From assembly GCA_036768485.1 (NCBI GenBank), contig JAVLUZ010000226.1, positions 62,001 through 126,000 on the forward strand: 64,000 nt of DNA, given 5' to 3'. Below are positions 22,985-34,110 of the stretch, piece after piece. The notes below the pieces were generated by a model, which was not told the origin of the DNA, made no database searches, and worked only from the letters and a program-made list of their open reading frames with translations. Positions within the stretch are counted from its first letter, which is position 1; each line of letters starts with the position of its first letter. The translations under genes and the position numbers were made by a program. The stretch is from Mermis nigrescens. Lineage: Eukaryota > Nematoda > Enoplea > Mermithida > Mermithidae.

Positions 22985-23930
22985 TGTGAAAGATCTCTAA
23001 GTGTTATATCTAGGTTTTGGAAATCCCAAGCATTCTTATAGAATTTCTGACCTGACTGTAGAACAGAGTGTAAATTCTGTAAAGGATTTGGGTGTTTACG
23101 TATCAAGTAAACTTGATTTTAATTTCCACTATAATGATATAACGCGTAGAGCTTATGCTAGGGCTATGCTAATATCGAAATCATTTGCTTCTAAAAATAA
23201 ACTAAATATGTCTAGGGCTTTTACTGTTTTACGTCAGACCGCTTCTTGAGTATTGTAGCACTGTTTGGAATCCATACCGTAAGACCCATGTTTCAATGAT
23301 CGAAAATGTTCAAAGGAAATTTACACGTAAAATTATTGGATTTCGAGGACTTTCTTATGCTGAAAGACTCAGTTCCTTAGAATTGGATAGCCTGGAGATT
23401 CGCAGATTGCGTAGTGATCTGTGTATGATGTATCAGATATTGAGTGGTAGATGCGTTTTGCAGCAAGCCGACTTTTACTTTTTGTGAAAACAACACGCGT
23501 GCTCAAAATTCAATGAAATGTGAATGCACTCCTTTTCGGCTTGATGTTCGTGGGTATGATTTATCCAATAGGTGGATTCACGTATGGAATTCTCTCCTGA
23601 AGCTGTTGTAAGATCTCCTAGTGTTGCTTCCCTCCGTGAAAAGTTGAAAAAAGTTGATCTAACGGGGTATTTGCTAGGGGGCGATGTTCTAAGTGCATAA
23701 TTTATTTAGCCTGCGCGCCTACCTTCGTCTTTTGCACTAATCTCGTATAAATGTACTTTAATTAATAATTTCTTGCTTTTAGAATATGTGATTTTGTATG
23801 ATGATTCATGTCAGAATGTTTATTTATAATTGTATTTCATTGTATATTAATGTTTCTTTTCTTATTGTGTTCTTTTTTTGTGCGACGAAAATAAAATATT
23901 TGTATTGTAAGTATAAAATTATATACAACT
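22985..23930 (+). pseudogene. CR1/L2-like reverse transcriptase, 3' half
   Basis: Frames 23001-23249 and 23296-23487, plus a frameshifted continuation to about 23699, give the end of a non-LTR reverse transcriptase in order: SVKDLGVYVSSKLDFNFHY, an LISKSF block, LEYCSTVWNPY across the frame break, IENVQRKFTRKIIGFRGLSY, LELDSLEIRRLRSDLCMMY, then VWNSL-EAVVRSPSVASL. These are the standard thumb/connection blocks of the CR1/L2/Jockey group. The catalytic palm is missing (5' truncation). The 3' region ends in AT-rich sequence with CAACTAACTAACTAC. Confidence 0.85.
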
Positions 23931-23940
23931 AACTAACTAC

Positions 23941-24500
23941 AGTATGAATGAATGAATGAATGAAATAATTTATTACTGAAACGCGACAATTACGAAAGAT
24001 GTAAAAGAGTAATAAAACGTACGGTCAATAGAATAAAAGCGTACAGCAAAAGGCGATGAGCGAGTCATGAAAATGACGATTTAAGCCCGCCCTATAATAA
24101 ATTTGGATAAGTCGACATCAATTAATCTAGATTTGAATATATTTAAGTTAGGGGAAGAGACTACAAAATCAGGTAGGTGATTCCAAACAGAGATATACTT
24201 ATAGAAAAAGTCAAATTTTTGTAAATTAGAACGGACAAGAGGAACAACTAGCTTGAAACGATTTGTGCAGCGAGTGGTATTTTGATTAAGCACAAAAAAA
24301 TCTGTCATGGAAAGACAAGATTTTTGACTAATAATTTGATACATCATACATAAGCAAATATGAAGGCGACGTAATTCTAATAGACACAAGTTAAGTTGGT
24401 TAAGGCGTCCGTCGTAAGAAAGAGGGCTATGATATATCCAACTATGTATTTAGTAAATTTACGCTGAAGAGCCTCCAGCCTGTTGATATCACTAATATAA
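23941..24500 (-). pseudogene. CR1/L2-like reverse transcriptase, 3' end, opposite strand
   Basis: The minus-strand frame 24081-24389 reads LELRRLHICLCMMYQIISQ, then a CTNRFKLVVPLVRSNLQKF block, YKYISVWNHLPDFVVSSP and FKSRLIDVDLSKF. Upstream (24390-24490) a frameshifted QRKFTK block follows the family order. Its 3' end abuts (TTCA)n, read on the minus strand, at 23943-23965. The two retrotransposon copies therefore meet tail to tail. Confidence 0.85.
23943..23967. repeat. (TGAA)n microsatellite tail
   Basis: Five units of ATGA/TGAA at the 3' end of the minus-strand retrotransposon copy. Tetranucleotide tails of this kind are usual for L2/CR1 elements. Confidence 0.8.
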
Positions 24501-24872
24501 GAAGTAGAAGTAAGAAGCCTAATGTATGATAATCATTATAACTTGCTGTTTAAGTTTTGAAAATTCTCCTGAATTCTCCTAGATTTTCAGGATTCTCCTG
24601 AATTCTCCTGACATTTTAAAATTCTCCTGCATTCTCCTGCAGGTTTACAATTTCTCCTGAAATTTCTCCTGAAAAGCCCATTCTCCTGCTCCTGCTCCCG
24701 AAAATTTTAGATTCTCCTGAATTCAGGAGAATTCTCCTGCACCTGGCAACCCTGGTGTGGGAAAAACGTCGCTGAAGTAAAGAAAATACAGTGATATTAA
24801 GCTGAAGGCACAATTATACAAGGAATTACATGCTTATCAGAAATTCAGCTTAGAAATATAAACGCAAACAGC

Positions 24873-25041
24873 TATAGTCCGTTTCACGTTAGTTCGTGCA
24901 TAAATCCTAAGAATTCTTATCGACAATAGGCCGAGGGTTACGATAATTATATATCAGACCAATGCTATAATCGCAATCTATCAGCTTGTTGTTTGAGATA
25001 GTTTTGAAATTCATGACCGAAGTTGTGTGAAACGGACTATA
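24873..25041. mobile_element. TATAGTC MITE 1
   Basis: About 169 bp with perfect 15-bp inverted ends TATAGTCCGTTTCAC and GTGAAACGGACTATA. The tip contains TA at the boundary, compatible with TA-targeting (mariner/Tc1-type) elements. Noncoding interior. Confidence 0.75.
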
Positions 25042-25074
25042 ATTCGCAGTTGATAGATAGGTATTTGTTTCACC

Positions 25075-25626
25075 TATAGTCTGTTTCATTTATCCGAGAG
25101 CTTTTTCAGCAAATGTTTTCGGAGGTTACAGTAACCCTTTCTTTCTTATTTATTGTAGGTCGCTAGATCTCACTATAGTTATGTAGTAAAGACGGGTTTT
25201 TCAACAACATTTCTGCGGCATAATTTATTCTCGTCTTCCAGCCGATTTTATTAACTTATTGATGAAAATCGCGCATTCGTCATATCCTGAGTCGACACTT
25301 TAAATACAATCGACTAGGATGCTAAGAAACGCCGCGAACTCCCGCAAAGCTCAGTGGTAAAACCTCTTGCTTGCAGTCGAAGCAATCCGGGTTAGATTCC
25401 AGCCGACAGCTTTTTGTTTAGCGCACTTACTGTAGTATGTCCCAGCACTGATTAAATGCCTAAATCAAATTTATTTGGGCGTATTAGTGCATTAAAAATG
25501 GAAGAATTCTAGGCACTCGACCTCACTGAGCTGATCTGCCGAAGTGCAGTAATTCGTCTTGTTTAGCTCACTGTAGCCCTTAAAAGAATTGACCAAAAAG
25601 CTCTCGAATAAATGAAACAGACTATA
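25075..25626. mobile_element. TATAGTC MITE 2, with a tRNA-like core
   Basis: The inverted ends of about 34 bp (TATAGTCTGTTTCATTTATC then CGAGAGCTTTTT) match with one or two changes. It starts 34 bp after MITE 1. A tRNA-like segment lies inside at 25338-25415. Confidence 0.8.
25338..25415 (+). other. tRNA-like sequence (pseudo-tRNA or SINE head)
   Basis: AAGCTCAGTGGTAAAACC fits an internal A box. CCGGGTTAGATTCCAGCC fits a B box with one key mismatch (TTAGATT for TTCGANT). The 5-bp stem TGCTT/AAGCA could form an anticodon arm, but the loop lacks the usual T before the anticodon. The acceptor and T stems do not pair well, and TTTTT follows. It is a decayed tRNA or tRNA-derived element, not a working tRNA gene. 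Confidence 0.5.
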
Positions 25627-25683
25627 CTAGAAGCGCAGACACACATTCAAAAGCATACATGTGTACACGCTCAGCTTTTCACT

Positions 25684-25914
25684 TATGGTCTGTTTCATTA
25701 AACTTTGCGGATTTTCTTTGACATTTTTCCGCAAGAATTAGGCTACAAAAGCTGTTGAAACTTTTGATGCAGTAATGCGGCTTAACACTGGTATGCGTCC
25801 CCAAGTGACTCGACACGTACTGTAGAATATCATATTAATTGTATTAGTTTAAAACACTTTTGTAGTCACTTTAAATCTATTCAAAAACCTCAGAGCTCAA
25901 TGAAACAGACTATA
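25684..25914. mobile_element. TATAGTC MITE 3
   Basis: Ends TATGGTCTGTTTCATTAAAC and AATGAAACAGACTATA are inverted. The 231-bp interior is noncoding and differs from MITE 2, so only the tip is shared. Confidence 0.7.
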
Positions 25915-25966
25915 GTTTTTTCACACAATAGTTTTTAATCACTACATATGTAGAACAAGATTGAAT

Positions 25967-26010
25967 AATAGCCTGTTGTTCCATTCCAAAGGCGCCCATT
26001 TTTCCTAATA
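25967..26010. repeat. Left end of a TTCCATTCC-type MITE
   Basis: TAATAGCCTGTTGTTCCATTCC then AAAGGCGCCCATTTTT matches the left end at 26212. No right end of its own was found before 26212. Confidence 0.45.
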
Positions 26011-26211
26011 GCAAAGGAAATTTGATTGGAAAACTGCGGTTGAATTTTTAATTTTAAAATTTTTAAAATATTTTTAAAATTTCAAAATTTTCCGGCGCAC
26101 AGCGCCGGAAAAATTGACATGATCTTGTCTATCTCAAATTTGTGTGATTTTCGGCGGTTGAGAAGATTAACCTCACATACCTACATAAATAATTAATCAA
26201 TTTGAGTTTTC

Positions 26212-26467
26212 TATAGTCTGTTCCATTCCAAACGGCCCATTTTTGCTTTACGGCTTATTACTGTAACAGAATATTTCAGGGTTTAGATTGCTGTGGCAGA
26301 TTGCTAGACACACTGCATGCTAAGCAAAGCACTTCAAACATCAAGAAGAAGTTGAATTAATCAGCCGCTATGCGAACATAATTAAGATGCCATTTAGACG
26401 GGGAAAAATTATTACAGCAATAAACTAGCAGGCAAAAATGGGGCCGTTTCGAATGGAACAAACTACT
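26212..26467. mobile_element. TATAGTC MITE 4 (TTCCATTC subtype)
   Basis: The left end TATAGTCTGTTCCATTCC then AAACGGCCCATTTTTGC is mirrored by GGCAAAAATGGGGCCG then TTTCGAATGGAACAAACTA at the right. The inverted repeat is about 34 bp with a few changes; the interior is noncoding. Confidence 0.75.
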
Positions 26468-29400
26468 CGTATAGGTACCTTAAAATACGCTAAAAACCAG
26501 TTTTGACGGTTGTTTAGATGCATTTCGCCAACTTGGGAGACCCTTGGGAGAAACAAATTTTTCTCATTTCGGAGATGGGGCGGTCTCGCCCAACGAGTCA
26601 GGTCACATATATTTACATAGTCCGACTATTTGATTGCCTTGGATATCCAAAAGAATGCAAGAAACACCCTCTAATTTACAGCTGGGGATCTGAGGTGATG
26701 CGCTCCAACGCCTCCAGTACATAGGGTCCAAGACGAAGCGCAGGAAAATTTTGTAAAATCAAATGTTGAATTGTCACAAAATCAACCAAATTATATTTCT
26801 AAATTCAGCCTAAAACAATTCGAATTAACCAGCTCTTTCAAATGTACAAACCAGTATAAATTTTTGCTGTGAAATGCGTTCAAAACTGAAAGACGAAACA
26901 AAAGGAAAAATTGTCGACCGGCACACAATGATTTTCACACACCTAAAGCGCTGTAGCTCCTAGAGTTTCAAACGATAGTACATCTTATTGGAGTGAAGCA
27001 CTGGAGTATTTTAGCTGTTTCAAGATTCTAAACATCAATCCTCCGTGCAGATTCGTATTTGCCTTGGATTAGCATTTTTGTGTCGAAGTAAAATGCTACT
27101 CATGGGAAAATCTGCCGTACCTTCTGTCAAATCGGTCCTAAAAGTAAGGTTCGCGTCCACAAACATTTTTTTGCTTCCATAAAATTGAAACGGTAGCCCA
27201 GACAGGAAAAAAATACGTTTGAATGCAATAGTTTTATCAACCTTATGCTTGGTGAAACGTTGTCTACGTTTGATTTTTGATAAGTATTGAAACAAAAGTA
27301 AGCGTTTCATTTAGATATGCACTAAAAAGATAAAAGAGGTCATAAATCTTCTCAAGCTAGTTGTTAGCGCATCTGTGTAAGAAAAAAGTTCGAGACGTCA
27401 TTTTCAGTTCTGTTTCCTGCTGCTAAGGGTTAATATCTTAACAAATTAAGGCTGTGTTTATGTACATAGGTGTGTAACTGAAGTTTCCAGGTTACCTAGC
27501 AGTGTAACTAATAGTCTGAATGAATTAACTGAAATTGAGAAAAAAGCCGTAGTCAGACGCACGAGTTTCACGAATAGTATTTTCTGCTTATTAATTAGAA
27601 ATTTAGTCCCAAAAGCGCGCGAGTCTGTGGTTATTCATGCATTTTTCCGATTTTTTTGTACATAAAAGTAAATCAAAATCTGTCTGAATTTATTCGCCCG
27701 ATTCAACCCATCCCTCCTAATAATCATTGAGGCGTTTTATTTCAATATAATATTATAAGGACGCCTGAAGTGTGGGAAGCACATGAGGAGACTCGTATAT
27801 ATACCTATACCTAATATTTTTTATTCCATGTTTTTATCAAAATTATGTACATAAGCCATATACTATTGACAAATTTTGCCGGCTGTTTAAACCTGAAAGC
27901 GTATTTACCGAGGCAGAATAATCTTTATGAAGCTTAGAAGAGCAAATAATGAATGTTTGGCAATGTGGAGCCTCAACATGTGCATATCCTCGACGCTTTG
28001 AGCGCTGCTCGGTTCCAACCGAATTTGCTAATCTTATTCTGTCAATCAATGATGCGTTTGGCGCATAGCTCCTGTGGCCAGGTTCGTGATTGGCTTTGTT
28101 GCGGGTTTTCCGTTTGAAGAACGTTATAAGGAGAACGATCGGATTGCGCAACATTCCCGAATAGTCATTTTTCGCTAAGTTTTTAGCACCCAATTTTCTT
28201 AACAAAATTAGACTCGGCAAAATTTTGGGCTTTTTTCTCGAGCGAAATCTCAGTGAGTGGCACGTAATTTCGGGAGTAACAAGATGTCCGGTAATCCGCT
28301 TCATGATTTAGTTTTCTGGCCAAGTTGGGAATATTTCATAAGTCTGCCGTTGCATAGAAAATTTTGAGCTTGATACTAATTCGATAATTAACTTGAAAAA
28401 TGTATAATATAATCTAAAAGTCCAGGAAAGTTGATTAAGATAAGAACCTTGCTTAATACCTAAATACTTCGAATTTATATTCCCTCTTTCATGATATTAT
28501 TGAGTAGGTACGTAAAGTCATTTTGTGGTTTTCTCTTTTGCAAAAGTTGTACCAGTTATAAACACATGGGCATGGGGGTTTGCTGGGGATCTGGCTCCCG
28601 AGAATCTGAAAACCCCCTCAGAAATCGTTAGACCCCAGAATTGAAATTTTGGTGCTATATTTAGCAATTTGTCCCGGACTCCATCAGAATTTAGTTGTTG
28701 CCCATATAAGGTTACAAACAAAATATGAACATTTTGCATCAGTGCGCGCAGTGCCTTTTTATCCTATTACTTATTCGCTTTTTTAAGCCGCTTGATCCCA
28801 CTTTTCATTGCAGAAAATTACCTTTGAAATTAGTGGAGTAGATTTCTTTAGGCAAATGGATTTGTTAATTTGTTAATTCAAACTGTTAACGTGGTAATGT
28901 GCTTTGTTGTATGAATGCAGATTTATCATTTTTTATCGATTCAAACTTAATATTGATTTTTGTTCATCCTATTTACATATATCTGTTGACCTTTCCGCCT
29001 GTGAAGCTCGTTTTTAAGTACATTGCGATCATCGAGATTTTCAGTTAATGCATTTGTGATTACGTTGACGGTGTAGTTTACTTATACTCTGAATTATGAT
29101 AAGGATTATGCCGCTGTTGTGTGAGACAGTGATTTCGAAAGCTTAGCAAATATTTTCAGGTCTTGCTTCTTTGACTTGCTACAAAGTGTTTTGACGAAAA
29201 GGCAATAAATTGATTATAGCATTTTCAATTGAAAATTGCCAGATTTGCTGCATTTCGCTATAAATTCTCTAATATAAATGTTTGCATTCGGACATAAGCT
29301 TTAATTCTGTCTTATCAATCTTTTATGCGTCCTTTTCAGCCTAATATATGCCCTTCCTGTTCTTTGATCCTTTAAATACGCAACTGTAGTCACTATTCCG

Positions 29401-30030
29401 AGTTCGCAAAGGTTTTGAAAGATCTTTTTGGAAAATCGTAAATTCTGGGAGGTGAAAAAGCCCCATTATGTACAGCGTTGACATCTGCGGTCATAAAAAT
29501 TACTAGAGCTATCCGCTGATATGTAGTATTCCGACGAGATTCACCTATTTTATATTCAGGAAGGTAAACAGATCATGACTTAATAGGAAAATTTGATTTG
29601 TCATTTTCTACTATTTGAAGCTCATCTTGGAAGCGATCTATTTCATAATTATTTGTTATAAGCATGCTGCGCATGTAAATTTATGTACATCTGCCTTTAC
29701 TCCTAAAAATAAAATAGTTTCACAATCTGGCAATATCGCTTACTGCACAACTACCATTATTACTGGTCGCTTTGTGTTGCTTTGCGAACAAAGTATAAAT
29801 TACAGAACAGTTAATTAGTGATTTCCATTTAGGTCTGATTACGTATGTGTACTACACCCCCATACGCATCACTAAAGCAAGATTGCGCTTTTCATCAAGA
29901 ATTTATATTTTCATTACGCCTACGGTAATTAGAATTCAATAGCTCCAATCAATTGAAAATGGCAAATGTTTCTTTTTGTCTTATATGTTTTGTATTGGCA
30001 TATAGAAATATATCTTACGCCTTGTCATCA
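26468..30030. other. No convincing gene
   Basis: About 3.5 kb of mostly single-copy-looking AT-rich sequence. The longest frame, 27843-28304 on the minus strand (153 codons), shows no family motif, has no start context and no supporting exon neighbours. One small repeat relative lies at 28560-28700. A promoter or splice structure cannot be assigned. Confidence 0.45.
28560..28700. repeat. CATGGGCGTGGGG-family MITE relative
   Basis: The left end CACATGGGCATGGGGGTT and right end GTTGTTGCCCATAT, together with ACCCCAGAATTGAAATTTTGG, parallel the clear copy at 36258-36407. A duplication was not found, so the boundaries are approximate. Confidence 0.5.
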
Positions 30031-30039
30031 GGAAACTCG

Positions 30040-30180
30040 GAAACTCAATTTTTTATCAATATTCTATTTCACAATTAAGATCGATTCAGAGTGAACGGAA
30101 ATTTAGCAATTTCCGTCCTACTAAGCGAGCAAGTCTTGAATAAAATGATTTTTGCTTATACCGTGTACTACAGCGAAAAC
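30040..30180. repeat. Diverged direct repeat, copy 1
   Basis: Shares TTTTTTATCAATATTC, CACAATTAAGA-CGATTCA, TTCCGTCCTACT and GTCTTGAATAAAATGATTTTTGCTTATAC with 30820-30960 in the same orientation. Possibly the ends of an old LTR-type or tandemly duplicated element; no coding support. Confidence 0.55.
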
Positions 30181-30819
30181 GAGGAAAAATTAATCCTGCT
30201 CATATTTAAGCGCGATAATTTATAACTTTAAAAATTTGCATCATCATTTTGATATGTGAAAAATTTAAAAATAAGTAAATAATACGTAAAAGAAATACCT
30301 ACCTGCTAAGCTTTGTTAAAGTTTTCTGAAAATGTCGTTTGAGTGTGCTAATTAGCTGCAAGAATATTGCGTTCGGCGCTAATCATCGGAAAAATGCTTC
30401 TGATTAACAATGTGGATTTGTTTAATGCGACTTTTTGTGCTTCAAATTGGGCTAATTATAGCGCGTTATTTTTTCCTATTTCGACTATCCTTCCAATTAT
30501 CCATTTATCCTTCAATTCACTTTTTGCCATGTTCAGTCGCATTCGGGCAAACAGCGGTAATATGTATTTATTAGATACGCCTAAATTGATTCGTTGCGGG
30601 ATAAAGCCACAAAGCTATAACTATAAAGTTTTGCCCAAACGATTTTTTATTATTAAATAATAACAGCAGCAGATTAGCTGGACTGTACGCCATCATTTCA
30701 GTTTATTATTGTCACTGCTAGGTTTTTCTTTAGTACTATATGCAATCCATGTATGTACATACATCGCTTGCCCCATTTTGCGCGTACTGTAAACGAAACT
30801 CGGTTTACTTTTTCAACGT

Positions 30820-30960
30820 TCAACTTTTTTATCAATATTCAAACTCACAATTAAGACCGATTCAAATCGTCAGCAGACGAGAAACTATTCCAATTTTGCA
30901 ACTTCCGTTCTACTCCGGGAAGAAATCTTGAACAAAGTGATCTTGCTTATACAACATTAT
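30820..30960. repeat. Diverged direct repeat, copy 2
   Basis: Partner of 30040-30180 about 780 bp downstream, with shared blocks TTTTTTATCAATATTC, CACAATTAAGACCGATTCA and TCTTGAACAAAGTGATCTTGC. The interval contains a frame at 30367-30660 with no recognisable domain. Confidence 0.55.
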
Positions 30961-30969
30961 ATATTACGA

Positions 30970-31888
30970 CGTAAGCGCTTATTTTATTGACTCAACTACG
31001 AGAAAACGCACAAAAATAAGTTTTTCAGTATACTGTGTTGCTAATACGATATCCTAACACTAGATGTTTATCCACATGCTATTTTCAGAAATAAATAACG
31101 CACAACATCGAATCATTTCCTTGACAATCCAGCGCGCCCAAATTTGTCAGTCATCTTGGATTATCTTAATTGTGTTTTTGAGGTACGGATTAGGTAAGAT
31201 CATTGAAAAAATAAACCAATTATGCTAATTCTGACTTGCGTTGCGACTATGCCTTGCTTAACGTAAAGTTTTCAACTATGAAAATTTAATGCGTGTATTT
31301 AGAGAATGATAAAATTGAAAAAAACCTTAAAAAATTTGTTTGCTTTTGTATACGTACGAACTTGAATATATGGATGTAGCCATTATCCACATAAGCGTTT
31401 TTTCGTCTGAGAATTTTTATATGTGGTAAAAATTTCAATTAGTTTAGTACCTATCAATCGTTTTTGTTAGCGAGTCGAATCGAAGTGAATTTGGTATACT
31501 GAAAATTCTTAAAAGATGAATGTTTGTGGGGTAAATATCTTTATCCTTTGCACGTCGATGCAAAGACAAAACTGTACATCAAAGATATTTTTCTTTATAA
31601 AATAAGGCAAAATTAGAACCAAAAGTAGACAGAAACGCTTGTAACCATCTGCAATCTGCGAATTCAAGTAATTTATGTGGTATTTCAATCTCTACACACA
31701 AATCTTCTCCTTTAATTCAACTTGTTCGATTTTTTGTGAGATTTGAAAAATGATTTTCAATGAAAGCATAACATAATCTCGCGTGCAAAGATAATTACCG
31801 CACACATACATATCAAAACCCCTTATTTCTAATGGCTCAGGGCGCGAATAGGACATTGTTAGGGTATTAATTTATTATTATTTCTTAA
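30970..31888. other. No gene seen
   Basis: AT-rich sequence without repeats that I recognise. Confidence 0.45.
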
Positions 31889-32117
31889 AGAAAATTCGGA
31901 TCTAGTATACAATTTACCCGCCACCGTTTTTAGCCGATTCAAATAAGCTACAGTGACCAACACTGTAGATTCAAATCAACTACAGTGACCAACACTATTT
32001 TTATTGATGCGAGTCAGAACGTGTTCTATAATTTTTGTGTAAGTTTGGTCACTGTAGCTTATTTGAATCGGCTAAAAAACGGTGGCGGGTAAAATGTATA
32101 CTAGATCCGAAAATTCT
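31889..32117. mobile_element. Long-armed MITE
   Basis: About 75-bp arms, AGAAAATTCGGATCTAGTAT through ACCCGCCACCGTTTTTAGCC and TTTGAATCGGC-type sequence to CACTGTA, are mirrored almost exactly at 32043-32117. A short direct repeat (ATTCAAATNANCTACAGTGA) lies in the left loop. It would fold into a long hairpin; class unknown, no coding capacity. Confidence 0.85.
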
Positions 32118-33870
32118 CAGGTATGAAAATTAGGTATAAAATATAAAAATTATACAAATCGTCAGAACTCAAGCTCTGAGCGCGCTTCAGAAACTTGTTA
32201 GATTATAAACCTTCTAATTAAGTTCATACTTACGCAGAAGTGGGTTGGTTGGAAAGATTGAAAATAATAATGCGAAATGGCCTCATAGGCATATTTTGGG
32301 TTTTTTGACGGTTATACGAGCCAAATTGATATCGGAAAAATTAGTACGTCCGAATTAGTATTAGTACGCTTGAAGCGGACAAACAAGTAAACAAACAGAC
32401 TGCTTTAGTCAAAGGGCAATTGCTATGAGTGACCAGTACGAATTGCGTATTCCGAGGCTGTCCTTCAGATTAAAAATGCATAAATTGTTTCTTTCGATCA
32501 AGTTCATATTGAAAGATCTGGTAAGTTAACTGTATTTAATATAATCGAACGCATGAGACTTCCGCGTGTCTATTCTGTTTTTAGCAGAGTATTTCGGACG
32601 GAAATGTTGACGCGAACATTCTTGTTTACTATTCAGATGATTCGTTTAAGCCTCAGGTTTCTTTATGCTTTATGTTTTTTTCCGTCTGAAAAGAAGGAAC
32701 ATATTTAGAGCACAATATAAAGATAAAGAGCAAATAATGGTGCGCAGCTAATTAAATTATGTTAGGAGAAAATTAGGACAAAAACCTCGAAATGTGCTTC
32801 ATTGAGGTTGGGCAATGCGGTGTTAAACAGACCATGTTTATTCCATCTTGTAAATCGTACATGTCGAATATCTTCCGAATATTTCCAGTTGTGAACTAAT
32901 TAAATCAGTTTAATTCAAAAGCTTGTTCCGTTTCCTAACATCCTCTGCACTAGGAAATTGGGCTTGAATGTTTGCGAAGTAAACATTCGAAAAACATAGA
33001 TTAGATAGCTAAGTAGATTCATATGATTGTTTCTTTCCCAATTGTTGCCACGAACTGATTTGAGCATCATGCATGCATTAATTGACTTGTCGTTAAAAAT
33101 TTGTTCATACACGACGGACGACTATTGCAAACTTTATTTTTCCCGTTGCAAATTAATTTCAAGTTGTCTTTCTACAGAGAAATTTTTCTCCGCACCGTCG
33201 CGAATACAGAATCGTCGTAAGATGTGCATACATTACCTCTACTCCTCTCCACCGGTCAACATATCAGAAATGGCGTTTTCTAATCATTTTTCAATGCCTT
33301 GCAGGATAAAGCGCAAAATAAAGGCGCGAAGCGTTGCAGAATTTTGATAATTTGGACTAAAGGATGATAAAAATTACAAAAAATACCATTTTATTCATTT
33401 TTTAGGTCTTAAGAAAAATGAAAAGCTGTCTAAGAATTTGGCGCGAAGCGGAAAAAATTTCTAGAACTTCCGCTAAACCTGTTATAATAGCATTCAAGTC
33501 AGTAATCGCTAAGTTTTTATTTATTATTTGTATTTTTTAAGAGCCAAAAACTTTTCTTTGCTTACGGAAACTATATTTCTGGCAATCAATTATTGTCAAA
33601 ACTAGGTATTGTATAAGGCGCGAATAGACAAAAAATTAAAAACTTTTAATAATGGGCATGGATCGCCGAAGAAGGGAGACAGCCCCAGGTTCACTTAATC
33701 CACCCTTGCTCCCACGGTCTCATGAAGGCTTACTCTTCATGTACTTAAGGCAGATTGCTTCCTCGTTTTCTGACTAACCTTATTCGTATCGACGATGATC
33801 TTGTTAGCGCACGTGTTCTGCTTTGATGCTCTGCTCCTTGAAGTTGCTACTAATCAAAGAGTCTTACGGG
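32118..33870. other. No convincing gene
   Basis: AT-rich. GCGCGAAGCG motifs occur at about 33322 and 33440. A 106-codon frame at 33027-33347 has no recognisable motif. Two overlapping frames on opposite strands here argue against coding. Confidence 0.45.
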
Positions 33871-34110
33871 CGTGGGGGTGTGGACCAGGCATGCACGTTT
33901 GGGGTCTAGAACTCTCATTATGAAAAAACTTTTTAATATGGCAAAATGAAGGCAAAAACGAATGATGATTGAAAATGTTATTCGAAATTGCTTTTAATTG
34001 ACCCGAAACTGTGTAATTACGTAGTTTTATCACAGTTTTAGTGCATAATAGTTTTGAGGTCATGTTGATCAAAAAACTCAATTCTTGACTCTACCCCAGT
34101 CCGGCTGACC
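33871..34110. repeat. GCATGCACGT-family repeat, copy 1
   Basis: The stretch from GGCATGCACGTTTGGGGTC to CTCTACCCCAGTCCGGCTGA resembles the two units at 37123-37565, which share CATGCACGT, ATGATTGAAAA-like, AAACTNTG-ATTANGTAGTTTT and a CC-rich right end. Likely fragments of one dispersed family. Confidence 0.5.

Larger units (their letters stand above)
20862..24754. mobile_element. hAT-like element with TTCTCCTG-rich ends
   Basis: The left end CAGTGTTGCCAGGTCC and right end GCACCTGGCAACCCTG are inverted (13 of about 16 match). Both subterminal zones are crowded with TTCTCCTGAA units (20890-20980, 24550-24740). Flanks are TGGTGTGT at the left and GTGTGGGA at the right, which do not match cleanly, so a duplication is not proven. 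The interior contains a tandem array and two retrotransposon fragments rather than a transposase. Confidence 0.6.

Noticed and set aside
27843..28304. 153-codon minus-strand frame
   Set aside because: Second-longest in the window, but with no domain, no repeat support, no neighbouring exons and arginine/lysine bias typical of chance frames.
33027..33347. 106-codon plus-strand frame
   Set aside because: No motif, and it overlaps a minus-strand frame of similar quality.
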